A DNA stretch of 64,000 nucleotides from Scortum barcoo (Eukaryota > Chordata > Actinopteri > Centrarchiformes > Terapontidae): assembly GCA_023238725.1 (NCBI GenBank), contig CM041535.1, positions 1,580,001 to 1,644,000 of the forward strand. Reading direction: 5' to 3'. Position numbers and translations under genes: made by a program. The notes under the pieces were generated by a model, which was not told the origin of the DNA, made no database searches, and saw nothing but the letters and a program-made list of their open reading frames with translations. This document shows, in pieces, positions 12,497 through 42,010 of the stretch; within the stretch, counting starts at the first letter, position 1; each line of letters starts with the position of its first letter.

Positions 12497-12787
12497 TTAT
12501 TGATTTGTAACAACCCCGCCAGCAGGAGGTTCTGATACTAATACTGGTGTAGGATAAACCAATTGCTGATCATCCCTTTGACGCTGATATACAATCTGGT
12601 CATCAGTCAGCATAAGCTTAGAGTGAATGGACCTGAAGGCCAGCATAGGTTCTCCTATATGCTTGGAAAGCGCCTCTCCTAGGTTCTTGCTTGGAAAGGG
12701 AGTGTGATACCCACTGGAGGGTCTAGTGCCAAAACATGATTGAACAAATAGAATGGGCTTTGTAAGAATATAAATCCCATTTGTCAC
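12497..12787 (-). CDS. Unassigned 96-residue ORF
   Basis: Open minus-strand frame of 96 codons ending at TAA, with an AATAAA-like sequence right after the stop. The residue mix is protein-like (KNLGEALSKHIGEPMLAF, DDQIVYQRQRDDQQLVYPTP) and not repeat-driven. I do not recognise a family. It could be the 3' end of a retrocopy or transposon ORF, or a real terminal exon. No acceptor is convincing upstream. Confidence 0.22.
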   Translation of the reverse strand: MTNGIYILTKPILFVQSCFGTRPSSGYHTPFPSKNLGEALSKHIGEPMLAFRSIHSKLMLTDDQIVYQRQRDDQQLVYPTPVLVSEPPAGGVVTNQ

Positions 12788-13486
12788 ATTTTACAGCATA
12801 TTGATGAACCTAATTTCACAAAGATACAAAATGAATCAAATTAAAACGGTGGGTTGAAGCAGTGCTGTTGGTGTAAATCGACCGGAAAAGTGTGGGAGTG
12901 TGGCAAGGGTGTGCGTTTTAAGGCAGACGGCGAAAACCCCTGGGTAAAACAGTTATGATGTGGTTGGTGCCTATGAGGAGATGTGCAAGAGTGTGCCCCT
13001 TTCCTCTGCAGAACTGTGAGAACAGGAAGAGGAAGACCAGCTTGTGGTTTCCAAATCTAAAATCAGCAATGTATGGTGTTTCTGACTTCAATCTGCTGCT
13101 GGCTGTGCTAATGCTGCAGATGCATGAGCAGGTAAATAAATGAGTGTGAAACAGGGTGGCACAGGTGTCTGTGGTGATGAGGGAGTTTTTTTCCATCTCT
13201 AACCCATACCCAGCTAATCGTGTGACTAAACACACCCAGACTCACTATACATACCAAGGGGATCAAGTGAATCTTAATTAGGGTAACTCATAGTTTAGTT
13301 TGTGAAAGAACAACGTATGAAGTTGGTCACTTGAAAAATCTGCATGAAAAATCAGTTCTTATGTTCTGGTGCCACTCACTACTTTCCTACTGACCACTGT
13401 TTGAGGTCACACATCAACCGTCACACCCTCCACCCTGCTGTCACATACAGCTGTGTGTGTGTGCATGTGTGCGTGTGTGCATGCAG

Positions 13487-13493
13487 TATAAGG
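13487..13493 (+). promoter_or_regulatory. fut7: TATA-like element upstream of fut7 5' exon
   Basis: TATAAGG lies about 110 bases before the fut7 5' exon donor and just after a GT-rich microsatellite. Position and strand fit a core promoter for a leading exon ending at 13599. Motif alone is weak evidence. Confidence 0.3.
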
Positions 13494-13514
13494 CAAGAGA
13501 TTAGTCAAAACTTT

Positions 13515-13599
13515 GAGGGGGCAGGATTTCCTTTATATTCTAGGATGTGTTGAACAGGAGTTCTTCAGGCAGCAGACACAATGATGCCATGTCACTCAG
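13515..13599 (+). other. fut7: Probable fut7 5' leader exon
   Basis: A strong donor (CAG|GTAAGT) at 13599/13600 follows a short segment that starts somewhere after the TATA-like site. The matching acceptor (cctttgcag) ends at 14506, 120 bases before the fut7 start codon. The segment contains two overlapping upstream ATGs at 13581 and 13584 and another at 13589. The exon start is a guess. Confidence 0.45.
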
Positions 13600-14573
13600 G
13601 TAAGTGCCAACATCTCTGCCAATCTTTTTTATTTCATTCAAATCCACCTGCTAAGCTGATATCCCAGTTTGTTTTTTGTTTTGTTTTTTTACTACAGATT
13701 GAATGTGTACAGAAAGCTACTGTATGTGTCTTCAGGGTGATGGAAACTGTATAAAAATAGGGTCTTGCAGGGATTTTCTTTAGGAATTTTCAGTCTGAGT
13801 TCCTTCAGTTTTTCTCTTAAAATATTTTGTTTTTAAAATTCAATAAATAGTTGAGTTTGTGGCGTACCCAGCTATCAGGGTGTGCCATCCTCTTTCAGCC
13901 AGTTTCGTTTCGCAACATGCCTTGTCATGAACTGACACGGTTATCAGAGGATTACTTTATTTAAAACTATAATACAATCATGAAATGATACAGATAAATA
14001 TCTGTACTTTGCAACAGTCAAAAATTACTTTAATAAGTTACATGTTTAAATTACTTGCCAATTCACAACCTGTTTAAATTTGTAGTTCAAACCTTTAACA
14101 TAAGGTTTTTGAGCAGTTACACAAAGTGTGCAACATTGATGATGAAATCCAAAAATGAACAAATATCCAGTAGAAGCAGAACTGCTGAAAACTGAGAGGG
14201 GACACAGACAGCATTGTAGAGTTCATCAAACGTTCTGTCTGACTATCTCCTTTATAAAAATTATAATGTTTTTCCCCAAAATTGACCATATTAGAAAAAA
14301 AACAACAAATGATTACTGATTTTCTTAAAATATTTTATATGTGTGTCTGGCATCTTTTTTTTTTTTTTTTTTTACCTCACCTGTAATTAACCTTTAACAA
14401 AAATTAGTCGACCGACAAACAACTGTAAAAAAAAATCACTTTGGAAATTAAAATAAAATAAACATGTCCTGAGATGTTTTTGTTATTAAAACCTTGTCCT
14501 TTGCAGTTTCTGCCCTCATGAGAACATATGACAGCCTCATAACGTCTCTGATCTACCCTTCCTTCCTTTTAAG

Positions 14574-14630
14574 ATGTTCCATACCACTGAGCTGTACCCT
14601 TTTGACCTGGAATACGCCCGACAGCCATGA
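14574..14630 (+). promoter_or_regulatory. fut7: Upstream ORF ending in ATGA overlap with fut7 start
   Basis: ATG at 14574 opens an 18-codon frame (MFHTTELYPFDLEYARQP) whose TGA at 14628-14630 overlaps the fut7 ATG at 14627-14629. If the transcript uses the acceptor at 14506 this uORF lies in the mature leader and would couple fut7 translation to termination-reinitiation. The overlap is read directly; the effect is inferred. Confidence 0.5.
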
Positions 14631-15673
14631 CAACATCTGGGGGCCGTGGCTTCCTGCTCTTCCTCCTCCTCCTGCTCCTCAGCTTCCTCTCACCCGTGCT
14701 TTATTACAGTTTCTTGGACCAGAAGCTCAGTCTGCAGAAGTATCGTCCAAATGCTCCTCAGAGAAACATTAGTATCCTGCTATGGCATTGGCCATTTGGC
14801 CGCTCGTACAGGCTCGACGGAGACAAATGCCAGGAGATGTACAACACCAGCCACTGTTTCCTCACTGACAACACCTCTGACTTCTCCACGGCTGACGTGG
14901 TTGTCTTCCACCACTACGAGCTTAGCAGAGGTCTGTCCCCACTACCCCTTCACCTGGTTCGACCAGCCTCCCAGCGCTGGGTGTGGCTGTCCCTGGAGCC
15001 TCCCGTCAACAATGTAAACCTCACACAGCTCAATGGCCTCTTCAACTGGACGATGAGCTACAGACGTGATGCAGACATTTCCATCCCTTATGGAAAGACC
15101 ATTCCAGGAGGCGCTGAGCCAGGCTTCCAGTTTGCTCCAAATCGCTCCTGCCTTGTCAGCTGGGTGGTCAGCAAATACCGGCCTCAACAAGCTCGGGCTG
15201 TTGTTTACCAAAGCCTAAAGAAGTATATCCCAATTGAGGTGTATGGTAAGTGGAACAAGAAACCGCTGTCTGACAACAAGCTGCTGCCCACCATTGCAAA
15301 CTGTCTTTTTTACCTGGCTTTTGAGAACTCTGAGTCGAAGGACTACATTAGTGAGAAACTCTGGAGGAACGCTTTTCAAGCAGGGACTGTACCGGTGGTT
15401 CTCGGCCCCAGCAGAGCCACCTACGAAGCTCTGGCTCCCCCTAATTCCTTCATTCATGTGGCCGATTTCAAGAGCACAGCAGATATGGCTGCCTATCTAA
15501 GGCGTGTGGCTGCAGACAGGCAGGTCTATGAGAAGTACCTCCAGTGGCACCACACTCACAGAATAAAAACCTACACTGACTGGAGAGAAAGGCTGTGCCA
15601 GATTTGTGTTAAGTACCACAGTTTACCGGTCCATAGAGTCTATCAGGACCTGGAGAGCTGGGTTATGAGCTAA
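14627..15673 (+). CDS. fut7: Alpha-1,3-fucosyltransferase 7
   Basis: Single-exon coding region of 348 residues, family GT10. FUT7 transfers fucose from GDP-fucose in alpha-1,3 linkage to sialylated lactosamine in the Golgi; in mammals it makes the sialyl-Lewis X selectin ligands of leukocytes. The start gives a type II membrane layout: 8 cytosolic residues, a Leu-rich anchor at about 9-29, then a lumenal domain. Seen motifs are LLWHWPFG (51-58), the acceptor-side FNWTMSYRRDAD (139-150), the GDP-fucose region YLAFENSESKDYISEKLWRN (229-248) and GTVPVVLG (253-260). The C-terminus TDWRER...YQDLESW is FUT7-like rather than FUT4/9-like. Six N-glycosylation sequons occur (N47, N73, N82, N131, N140, N172). 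Length is close to human FUT7 and no break is seen. Npdc1 and abca2 as neighbours support orthology. Confidence 0.93.
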   Translation: MTTSGGRGFLLFLLLLLLSFLSPVLYYSFLDQKLSLQKYRPNAPQRNISILLWHWPFGRSYRLDGDKCQEMYNTSHCFLTDNTSDFSTADVVVFHHYELSRGLSPLPLHLVRPASQRWVWLSLEPPVNNVNLTQLNGLFNWTMSYRRDADISIPYGKTIPGGAEPGFQFAPNRSCLVSWVVSKYRPQQARAVVYQSLKKYIPIEVYGKWNKKPLSDNKLLPTIANCLFYLAFENSESKDYISEKLWRNAFQAGTVPVVLGPSRATYEALAPPNSFIHVADFKSTADMAAYLRRVAADRQVYEKYLQWHHTHRIKTYTDWRERLCQICVKYHSLPVHRVYQDLESWVMS

Positions 15674-16050
15674 GATTTTTGCTTGTCATGGTTTCAAGTC
15701 ACCCTGATGTTTCGATTGGGACTGCTGATAGTGCAGCGATTTCCATATGCAAATGTGAAAAATTATACAGTGACAATGTGATTAAGGATGCTGTTGTTGT
15801 TCGTGTCTCAGTCAGCTGTGCAGCTCTGGTTAACTGTGAGAAACTGCACACCACAGAAACAAATGTTGAGCGGCTGGTTGGGTTAGCTGTGCACTGTATG
15901 AAAAAGACGGAAGTGGGAACTGGTGTATAACCATAAATAAGCGTGTTCCATTTGTTCTAACCACGGAAGCAAGGTTCTCTTTCAAAAAGCTACTGATTAT
16001 TATAAACAAGAGATAAATGTCATTACTTTTCCCCTGAAATGTCATGTCAT

Positions 16051-16056
16051 AATAAA
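16051..16056 (+). terminator. fut7: Polyadenylation signal candidate for fut7
   Basis: AATAAA 378 bases after the fut7 stop codon; a second AATAAA follows at about 16116. Either could end the mRNA. Between 15674 and 17160 I see nothing else coding. Confidence 0.45.
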
Positions 16057-17160
16057 TTTATCTGTTCAGGGCCCCTGTACTTGTCACATCATCTCCTACT
16101 TGCTGGTCAAGTAAAAATAAAGTAAGTAATTTTCCTTAACATTTTTTACAAAGTGCTTTAACAAAGGACAAGAGAGAGAGTAATCAAAATATAGAGTGAA
16201 ACATAAAAACAGAGAAGTGACAGAAAACACTGTTCAGTTACTGAAACTGAAAGGTATTGTTCAGTTGGTCAGAGATATAACTTGGATTGAAGCCGTTTAA
16301 TGCAAATGCAAAACTCAACTAATCATAGTTGAGTTGTGTACTGTGTTCTAGAGGAGGTCTTTTTTTTTGTGATTTAAGTTACAAACAGAGCGGCTGTGTT
16401 TTGCACCAATTGCAGATGATTTGTTGGAAAAAGGGGAGCTGTATCTGACAATAATTGAAACTTTGAAACTGACAATACAACAATGACACTTGTCACTATA
16501 TGCAATAAATAAACAGGGCCCTGAGCTCCTTTTTTTCAAACTGATAAGTTAAATATATAGTTGAATGGCTGGAAAGCTAGTTAATGTATGTCAGTTTATT
16601 TCAGCTAGAACAGTATCAGTTATCTTAACAATTGACTGGAGCCACAAATGCACAAAAACACTTCCGAATAGATTACTGTACCCTGAGAACTAAACTGTTT
16701 CACATGTAATTAACCTGATTTTACTCATTTTCTATTTCCAATTGACTTGCAATGCTTCCTGTGTGAAAAGCAAAATGGCCAGTTTCTCGGCATGACTCAA
16801 GAACATGCACAGAGCATTTGTTGCACATACCTTTTGTTGACAATAACTGATTATTTTAAAGCACAATATGATGGGAACTTGCTCTTAACAGCTGTGAAGG
16901 ACCGGACTGTGTGCCGTTGTTTGGATGTGTGTAAATGAATTTCCTGTACCAATATTTCCCATGTTTCAGAGCTGAAGAGCAGTGTTTTAATGGCATTTTG
17001 TTTTTTAAAAGAACAGAAAAACTGACTACATGTTCTAAATAAATTTACTTTCACTTTACGTTTTCAAATTTATATTCACTTTACTGATGTTTACCCTGCA
17101 ATAGATGAGGAATATAAAAAGGTTTGGTTAAATGTATAATATGGAAGACTTTCATTTTTA

Positions 17161-17240
17161 AGTAAGTAAGTAAGTAAAACTTTATTTATATAGCCCCTTT
17201 CAAGTGCTTCACATTAAAAGCAGCACACACAAACTTGAAA
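17161..17240 (+). repeat. Short interspersed repeat fragment
   Basis: Four AAGT units lead into 'aactttatttatatagcccc' and 'tcaagtgcttcacattaaaa', a start common to dispersed fish repeats. Only the head is present. Confidence 0.6.
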
Positions 17241-17279
17241 CTGTAAAAACTGCAAAAGAGTGATATTCTTTACCATTCC

Positions 17280-17918
17280 AGAGGAGCTGAATAGTAGAGC
17301 GCAGCAATGTGAGCGTGCTAACAAAGGAGGGCCTCATCACTTACTGCGCTGTCATCAGTAGCTCCACTGACTCTCTGCCAGGTGATGTTCACTTTGAGGT
17401 GGACAGCAATAAGCCCTGGTTGAGAGTGCTCCAAGAAACATCCAAGATAGGCATTTAACCACAGTCACACAACCTACAGGCTGGATAATTCATCTGGTTG
17501 TAGTGAAAAAGCCAGATGAGTTATTGATGTGCTCCCTGACCTTTCAGCAAAGGTCCTAAGGTGCACGGCTCAATTTGCACGGCGTGTAGAACTAGATTGG
17601 GCCATCTCTGACTTTGGATATCAATTTTCATACAGTTTTTGTGAGTCTCCAAGTATTTGCCAGACAGTAGGCTTTGAACACATCATGTCATTGCAGAGAC
17701 ACCCAAAAGCCAATGGCAAAATGAAGTGTGCAGTAAAGACATATGCAGAGAAGCAGTGGGCACTGATTCATGGAGGTTATCCTGGAGAAACACGCCCCTT
17801 GGGGTTGCACTCCAGAACAGCACAACAATTGATTCTGCTTAGACTGAAGAGACCCCTTCCTGTTGCAGACTTTTTGAAACCAAATGACCACAGACTGTTC
17901 TCATGTCTGGATTTGTGA
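17280..17918 (+). mobile_element. Decayed Ty3/gypsy-type LTR retrotransposon pol (integrase) fragment
   Basis: The open frame 17529-17918 keeps the integrase-core pattern: SDFGYQFSY stands where SDNGPQFSS is usual, followed by a YGFEH...SPRHPQANG-like stretch (VGFEHIMSLQRHPKANGKMK) and the C-terminal LLLRLKRPLPVADFL-like tail. The region 17280-17520 upstream continues the element in broken frames. No LTRs, gag or reverse transcriptase are seen nearby, so this is an isolated relic between fut7 and npdc1. Confidence 0.75.
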
Positions 17919-18089
17919 CGCAATAGTTGTTGTGTGTGTAACTTTAGAGTAATAGGCGTTTAGTAATAGGTGTTTACTCAAAGTGCTGCTCAGGGAATTG
18001 TAGTCATGTCCAAATAACACTGTTACTTCATTAGAAAAGCCTCCCTGCAGAGATTTAACAGGCTGAATTTTACTGAGATCCATGTTCAT

Positions 18090-19010
18090 TTACAATGCTG
18101 GTCAATATTTCGACATACTACCAGAAGTAGTATTGCTACGCCAGCTGCTCCTCCCTGTGGGTAGATTCTGTACAACAGTTTGTAAGAGCCTCAGCTGTGT
18201 GCCTCCGTCTTTCTGAGTTGTTTGTGCTGCCTGAAACAAACACAGTAATGGTGACACACAATGTATCTAGTGTTGTTATGCATCAGTAGCTCCTTCTCTA
18301 CTGCAGCTGCTGATTCAGCTCCTTTCTTTTGTTCCGTTCACACCCAGTTTACAGACATTTGTTTTTACTCTGTAATGGATGCAACTTAAAGAAAAGAACG
18401 TGTGGTAAAAAAGTGCTAAAGTAAAACTGTCTTATTTTTTAAATACTCAAAATAGTGTCCACAAAAAACTGACTCTGTTACAGAACTCTTTCAAATATCT
18501 CAGACCTCTTAAAATGATTAGGGGTTACTGTCTAAAAAAAAGAGACTCCACAACAACTGCGTTTCACTTCTGATTATATAAATATTTATTTCCTTTATTT
18601 CAGCTCTTGTACATCCACATGCATGCTGAACATGGTGGTAAAGAAGTTCTCCTCAGTGTACAGAACCCATTACATGTAGTCTGAAAACAGTCTGTATCAA
18701 AGATAGCTAGCCTAGGTAGTTACTTGTTCTAGAGGTCCCTCATGAGCCCATTCATCTTCAGAGAGAATGACCAAAACAAGACGGCCAGCTTGTTTTTTGT
18801 TTAGCTCTCAGCACTAGTGAAGGGATGCAACATCTAAAAAAAACAGGAGAATTATATCTTTTCCCTCCCACAAATAAATTCTCCTTTATTTTGTTCCACA
18901 AGCTCAGAAGGTTTGAATAAAACAGTCTTTACAACATAGTCAAAGATCTTCCGTGTTAATACTTTGTGGTATCTGCTGTAGATATTTCTTTTCACATATT
19001 GACACATATG
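18090..19010. other. Noncoding stretch between fut7 and npdc1
   Basis: No coding frame on either strand. TTTATT motifs near 18587-18597 read as AATAAA on the minus strand and could mark a distal npdc1 polyadenylation site; if so the npdc1 3' UTR would be over 3 kb and contain the Tc1-derived element at 19.0-19.6 kb. This is conjecture. Confidence 0.35.
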
Positions 19011-19595
19011 TACAGCACACTCTGAGAGTATACAGACCCCTTCACCTTTTTTTTTTTTTTTTTTTTTTTACATTTTCTTATGTTACGTCCTCATGCTGAA
19101 ATCACTGTATTTTTCCCTTATCAGTCTATGCTTAATACAGCATAGAGCCAAAACAAGACTTTACATATATATATCACATAGACGTAAGAACTCAGACGCT
19201 TTACTTAACTGAAACATTTTTGTAATTGATTACAGCTTTGAGTATTCTTCTGGATTTTGGCATTTTCTGGCATTCTTCTCTGCAGAAGGTTTTTGTAGCC
19301 TAGATCTGTGTATCGACACAGTCCTGTCTCTGAGCGCAACCTTCAACCTCATGTTTGTTCTAGCCTTGGTGTACACTGTCATCTGTGAGACTTTATATGG
19401 TTATATGGTCATGATGAACACCAAAACTTTTTTCAATGTGATATATTGTTTTCTTTTTTCAATAACTTTGCCAAAACCCACTTGGTCGTTGTGTTGTACT
19501 CACTGCCAAGTGATGAGGAAAGAATGATTTTAGCATAAGACAGCATTCGAAAAAAAACAACTGAGGGGGTCTGAATACTTTTTGGATGCGCTGTA
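19011..19595. mobile_element. Internally deleted Tc1-like element (MITE-like)
   Basis: The left end reads tacagcacac...tatacagaccccttcac and the right end, reverse-complemented, reads tacagcgcat...tattcagaccccctcag, so the two ends form an imperfect terminal inverted repeat starting at TA. Internal pieces (gcattcttctctgcagaagg, actgtcatctgtgagacttta) match the shape of fish Tc1 elements, but most of the transposase is missing. A T-rich run of about 24 lies just inside the left end. Length about 585 bp. Confidence 0.8.
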
Positions 19596-19599
19596 TGTG

Positions 19600-21856
19600 T
19601 ATGCGTGCAGGTCAAGTGCAGTTTAACAAGCTCCTCCACTATGAGAGAGCTGAGAGGCTGAGACAGTGGGAGCAAACTGAAGAGAGGAGCCACAGACAGC
19701 GGCTTTCCTGAGAGACGACAGCGAGAGGCCACAGGTACATCCGAGGTACCTGCACCGTTTCCCTGCCAAACATCTGTCAGTGGAGATGAAGACTCATTCT
19801 GGGTGTGTAACATCATATATGACCTATGCAGTGGGGCAATATGACCAGGTGTAAAATACAGAGAAGCAGTTGTGCACATTCAATCCTATACAGTAGTTAG
19901 GCCAGGTGAGGATAGCAGCTTCAGGAAAGGAAAAGCAGAGAATATCTTTTGAGGATGCACCAATCTAATCCGGATAAGAGTTTTCTACTTTCATGTTCAT
20001 CAAAGTCCACAGATACCAGTGTTTAAACAAAGTGATTTAAATAAACTGAAATTTCATTTTTACGTTTGAATGTATCTTATAAATACAATGCCTGCACACT
20101 AATAAAGGTTTGGGAACTATGGTACAGTGTGCGGATACTCCCTGCTTTCCCATTAATCCACAAATCTATGACATTTCACTGAAAAGCGATTATGCACAAC
20201 AACAAATATAATAGGTCAAACCTGTTTTCAAAACCTGAACATCACCACTTTTCTGAGAAATTTTCTGACCTTTTATGTGTAGGAATCCTGCAATTATATT
20301 CAATGAGGAAATTGTTCAATATTTCACAAAGCAGTCTGGAATCTAGAAGAACGTGTGTATGAACACACTGGGTGAGGGGTCAGCTCTCCTTCCTGTACAC
20401 GTTAGCTGCTATTTACAGATCACGAAACCATGGGGACAAGCCATGTTAGTCAGATAGCATATATACAGGATGGACTTGCTCTGTTTCAGCCTTCTAGATA
20501 AAGGAGTTTCAAATTCCTTCAAAATTATTCAAATACACACACATATTTAAATAAATATATACATATAAAGTGTATATATAAACATGTTTTGTGTATATAT
20601 ACACACACTACCTGTGAAAGCTTTTTCTTCTTTCAATAATGCTTGTTTTAAAGAAGATAAAAACTGTGTAATTTAGATGCCAAATGTATTATTTACATTT
20701 TAAATAGTTTCGGCCCCAAAAGAAGAATTAAAACGTCCATTTAGTCGACGTCCCCACAGTGTTGCATGTCAGGGGAGAATACTACTGTGACCATTCCCCC
20801 CCCCCAAAAACCTTCAATTTATTTGTTTTCCATTCCAGTAAAACATGAGTGACCTTTCATAATTACTGATCCACATCGGGGCTCTAAATGTTCTAAATAC
20901 TTTGGCAACCCAGCGTTCTTTGTACTCTCTGCAGGGTACTCAGTGGTAGATCCAACAGGTTTAAACTGTGACTTGTCAGTCCATGTTATGTTCAGCTAAT
21001 ATTCAGTAATCCAGTTCTAACCTGAGACCAACCTTCTGTATTTATTTTAATGTTTTAAGAACAGATTTTCTAAAGCAACAAGCCTGTTTAACTCCCGCTT
21101 GATGCAGGCATTAATGTGCACTTGACTCTGAGACTGTTCTGGTTAAATCTGTATACATTTGGATCATAAGCCTCTGTTTCATTTAACCAATGACTGGTGA
21201 TTTCTTAAATTCATGCTGAACTGTTGCTCAGAGGTATCTGTGTCACTTTCTGCCTGTCAGATGTCAGTCTGGTTGTGCAACTTTTGTTCTCCGTGTACAA
21301 GCCTACACACGAAACTTGAAAGAACTTTAAACGCATATTGACTCTCAGGTTTCATAACACAGCGTCATCACTTCATGCATAGAGGAACTAGACTGAGAAC
21401 ACAATGTCTACATATCATACTGATGAAAATTTTTCTTTTTAAAAATACATAAATAAAACCAAGGCCTGCTGTGAGAACTGAATTAAGCACTATCTACTTA
21501 TTAATAAACATAGATACAGAGATCTATCAATTAACTGATAGAATTACTCAGTCGTCGCTCAGTGGCATCAGAAACAGTCTGTGTACTGTTACCACAGGAT
21601 GTTAGATTCAGTATGTGTGTCTGCTACCTGACAGAAGTCATTTGAATTTTTTTGATACTGGCTGATAGTAATTTTATGAACAAAAATAGGAAAATAGAGA
21701 CGTTGGTCCCAGATTAAGTCCTGCTTCAAACGACGTTGTGTGACTTCCTTTAAATGTCCATGAAGGCCTCAGTCCTCATCCTCCTCCTCTTTATGTACCT
21801 TACTGTCAATCTTGTCCATTTAAAATGGCTGGACTGACCACAGCAATGAAAGTGGA

Positions 21857-21902
<46 letters not shown>

Positions 21903-21981
21903 GTGTGTGTGTGTGTGTAAATTAAACAATTTGTACACACAAGCACTGCATTCGGAGTGTGAAAAATCCAAACGTCCAGAT
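19600..21981 (-). other. npdc1: Noncoding stretch downstream of the npdc1 stop codon
   Basis: Lies just downstream of the npdc1 stop on its strand; some or all may be 3' UTR. No ORF has coding character and no transposon is recognised apart from AT-rich simple sequence at 20540-20600. Confidence 0.4.
21862..21918. repeat. (GT)n microsatellite with ATATGT interruptions
   Basis: Long GT run about 65 bases past the npdc1 stop codon, probably within its 3' UTR. It makes shadow ORFs on both strands. Confidence 0.95.
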
Positions 21982-41069
<19,088 letters not shown>

Positions 41070-41400
41070 CCTGGGCACAGCTCCGGAGACCGACCGAGGG
41101 AGGACCAGGAGGAGGAGGAGGAGGAATCGGTGCTGATCATTCCCCCATCCCCCGGTGCTCAGGGAGGAGAGGACTGAGGAAGGGCAGCTAAATAAACAGA
41201 AGAAGAAGAAGAAGCAGCAGCTGAGGCGCAGACAGACGCACGGACGCTCCGGGGGGGTCTGCCGCAGGGGGTCTGCTCCGCACGGAGGACCTGAACATGG
41301 ATGATCGCCGATGACTGGCTGACTGATGACGGTTTGTTCTGCTGAGCTGGAACGGAGGCACGTACGCCCGTGACGTCAGCACGCACGCTGTTGCGAAAGA
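41070..41400 (-). promoter_or_regulatory. npdc1: npdc1 CpG-rich promoter with CRE
   Basis: CpG-dense block directly upstream of the npdc1 ATG (minus strand). It includes a perfect TGACGTCA at 41371-41378, about 300 bases before the start codon, and a GGA-rich run at 41108-41125. A CREB/ATF site in the promoter would suit a neural gene; this is inference from the motif. No TATA box seen. Confidence 0.55.
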
Positions 41401-41754
41401 TCAGAGGTGTTTAAAGATAACTCACCACGACGTAGTAAAAGCGTGTGTGCCACTAAATTTAGACGAGCCCAGAGTCAAAGATACAAAAACAAACTATATA
41501 ATAAATACAATCAGTATAATCAATAGGATCAATACGATTGACATTCCTCCTCATTCTCACAGGTGTCACCCCCTCTTCCTCACAGTGGCAACAGTAGTAT
41601 AGATAGAGTAGAGAGTAGTATAGTACAAACTGTTATCTCAGGTGTTGTTGGATCATTTCAATTTCTCAGTGAACTGACACACACTTAACTTGCCCCCACT
41701 CAAATATGCTTTTAAAAGCTTGTTATCATTGTACTTTTACAAAACACTGATGCA

Positions 41755-42010
41755 GTGATGTTCATTACCTGCAGCAGGGCCTGCAGGGCCGACAGCGTTT
41801 CCGCCTGTCTGTCCTTTCTGGGTGACCTCCAGACCCGTCCTGTCTGTTTGTCCTGCCTTCAGGCTGATGAAGCTGGTCATCCCTCAGGCTGCCTGCCCTG
41901 GTTTGGTCTCCACCCTGTCCCCAGGATGCTGCCTGAGGTTTCCTGCTCTGGCTCTGCCCTGCCCCAGGTTCCCAAGGATCAGGCATCCTGGGCACCAATA
42001 CGAGCCTAAA
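41755..42010. other. GC-rich block of unknown origin
   Basis: Compositionally unlike its AT-rich surroundings. On the minus strand it is Gly/Pro/Gln-rich, with a donor-like CTGCAG|GTAATG at its left end, and could be the wreck of a repetitive coding exon such as a collagenous one. Frames are interrupted and no repeat period holds. Unassigned. Confidence 0.25.

Noticed and set aside
12955..13143. Candidate plus-strand exon with acceptor ctctgcag and donor GAGCAG|GTAAAT
   Set aside because: No homologue recognised and no phase-compatible partner exon; the frame also opens equally well on the other strand.
14494..14772. ORF overlapping the start of fut7
   Set aside because: Out of frame with fut7, low in complexity after position 14640 and lacking family similarity; kept only as a potential uORF.
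14942..15457. Minus-strand ORFs inside fut7
   Set aside because: Shadows of the constrained plus-strand coding frame.
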